Positions 4,656-5,734 of a stretch of 5,734 nucleotides of DNA are shown one piece after another. The notes beneath the pieces are model-generated. The model did no database searches. It saw only the letters and a program-made list of their open reading frames with translations, and had not been told where the DNA came from. A program made the position numbers and the translations under genes. The DNA is from RGIG5675 sp050943435. Lineage in GTDB: Bacteria > Bacillota > Clostridia > Oscillospirales > Ruminococcaceae. Location of the stretch: NCBI GenBank assembly GCA_050943435.1, contig JBMNPE010000086.1, forward strand, positions 1 through 5,734, written 5' to 3'. How positions within the stretch are numbered: position 1 is the first letter of the stretch; the number at the start of each line of letters is the position of its first letter.

Positions 4656-5734
4656 TTAGACGGCCTCCCCTGCCGGTTCGGCCATTTTCATCTCGTTCTT
4701 CTTGGTCCTCAGCTCTTTGAGCGTCCTCCTTATGACGAATACAGAAATTACGAATGTGATGATATCCGCCGCGGGGAACGAATACAGAACCCCGTCCAGC
4801 CCGAAGGCAAGCGGGAGCAGGATCGGGAGCGCGACCCCGAGGACAATCTCCCTCACAAGGGAAAGCATTGCGGATTCAACTGCCCTGCCCATAGCCTGCA
4901 GGTATATGAATGTTCCCTTGTTAACTGTCGCGAGGGGCAGCATGCAGAGGTATATCCTGAAGCACTTAAGCGCAAATTCCCTGTAGTACGGGCTCTCCCC
5001 GGATGCCCCGAAGATGCTTATGAGTGCTCCCGGGAATATCTCGACTATTGCGAGCCCGACGAAGCCTATTATCGCCTCGACTAGGAGCAGCCGCAGGAAC
5101 AGCTTTTCCGCCCTGCCGTATTCCCTCGCGCCTATGTTGTACCCGGCTACCGGGATGCAGCCTGCCGCAGTCCCGACAGCCGCGGATATCGCTATCTGGA
5201 AGAACTTCATGACTATCCCGAAGACTGCGAGAGGGATCTGGGAGTACTCGGCCTGTCCGAAAATCGGGTCCATTGCACCGTACTTTGTGCACATGTTCTG
5301 GACTGCCGCCATCGACACAACGAGGGACACCTGCGCAAGCAGGCTCGTTATTCCCATAGTGAGGAACCTGCCTATGAGCTTTCCGTCGAGGCGGAAGCTC
5401 TCCCTTGAGAGCTTTATAGTCTTCATCCTCGTTAGATACCAGATAGACATGACTGCCGTGACGGCCTGGCCAATGACTGTTGCGACAGCAGCACCTGTCA
5501 TGCCCATCCTGCTGAAGCCGAGAAGGCCGTAGATCATGATCGGGTCAAGGATTATGTTGGTGACTGCTCCTGCCACCGTCGCCGCCATTGCGAACCCGGG
5601 GCTTCCGTCCGACCTGATGATCGGGTTCATCGCCTGTCCGAACACGTAGAACGGGATCCCTATCGATATCCAGAAGAAATACTCCTTTGCGAAGGAGAAG
5701 GTCTTTTCATTCACCTGCCCGCCGAAGAGAGTGA
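4656..5734 (-). CDS. MATE-family multidrug/cation exporter, C-terminal part (5' end outside window)
   Basis: This is a multi-pass membrane antiporter of the MATE family, which exports cationic drugs or metabolites using a sodium or proton gradient. The frame stays open to the right edge. The GTG at 5714 is probably internal, because upstream in-frame codons (TLFGGQ) read as continuing family sequence. About 358 residues are visible of an expected 440-460, so roughly the first two or three helices are missing. Family hallmarks, counted from the Val at 5714: NPIIRSDGSPGFAM (30-43) and NIILDPIM (53-60) in the N-half, and the duplicated C-half region with AAGCIPVAGYNIGAREYGRAEK (183-204). About nine hydrophobic segments follow the expected pattern, ending in a short charged tail (RTLKELRTKKNEMK). 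It is convergent with the alcohol dehydrogenase gene and shares its hairpin. Substrate and coupling ion cannot be read from this fragment; a related polysaccharide flippase is much less likely given these motifs. Confidence 0.9.
   Translation of the reverse strand, partial: TLFGGQVNEKTFSFAKEYFFWISIGIPFYVFGQAMNPIIRSDGSPGFAMAATVAGAVTNIILDPIMIYGLLGFSRMGMTGAAVATVIGQAVTAVMSIWYLTRMKTIKLSRESFRLDGKLIGRFLTMGITSLLAQVSLVVSMAAVQNMCTKYGAMDPIFGQAEYSQIPLAVFGIVMKFFQIAISAAVGTAAGCIPVAGYNIGAREYGRAEKLFLRLLLVEAIIGFVGLAIVEIFPGALISIFGASGESPYYREFALKCFRIYLCMLPLATVNKGTFIYLQAMGRAVESAMLSLVREIVLGVALPILLPLAFGLDGVLYSFPAADIITFVISVFVIRRTLKELRTKKNEMKMAEPAGEAV

Noticed and set aside
4656..5714. MATE gene starting at the GTG at 5714, as a complete short protein
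   Set aside because: The frame remains open upstream to the window edge, the upstream residues fit the family, no ribosome binding site precedes the GTG, and 352 residues is about 100 short for a MATE protein.

Overview
The window looks like part of a bacterial chromosome, most likely an anaerobic member of the Bacillota (Clostridia). I infer this from strong AGGAGG-type ribosome binding sites, sigma-70/sigma-A type promoters in AT-rich intergenic DNA, GC-rich intrinsic terminators, and the resemblance of the RND transporter and the secondary alcohol dehydrogenase to clostridial families. The coding DNA is moderately GC-rich and the gaps are clearly AT-rich. The species cannot be named from this sequence.

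Layout: (1) On the left, a minus-strand operon carries a 707-residue MMPL/HAE3-type RND transporter (144-2267). It is followed 23 bases later by the start of a gene for a protein with a signal peptide (1-120, cut by the window edge). (2) A divergent control region (2268-2540) separates this operon from a plus-strand TetR-family regulator (2541-3149). It holds two near-identical 15-bp dyads, an overlapping 20-bp inverted repeat, and a further dyad inside the regulator's own predicted promoter. (3) A non-coding stretch follows (3150-3515), with an intrinsic terminator at 3325-3354 and then a near-consensus promoter preceded by a 16-bp palindrome. (4) This promoter drives a zinc- and NADP-dependent secondary alcohol dehydrogenase (3516-4580). 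(5) A strong hairpin at 4602-4634 separates it from a convergent minus-strand MATE-family exporter (4656-5734), whose N-terminus lies beyond the right edge.

How the genes fit together: the regulator, transporter and secreted protein look like one self-contained efflux or export module. In the simplest model, the TetR protein represses the transporter operon through the twin dyads until it binds a ligand. The alcohol dehydrogenase has its own promoter and terminator and appears to be a separate, probably well-expressed fermentation gene. The MATE gene is a second, independent exporter. No mobile element, CRISPR array, tRNA or rRNA was seen. Nothing here is clearly a new system; the most worthwhile leads are the operator architecture and the truncated secreted partner of the transporter.
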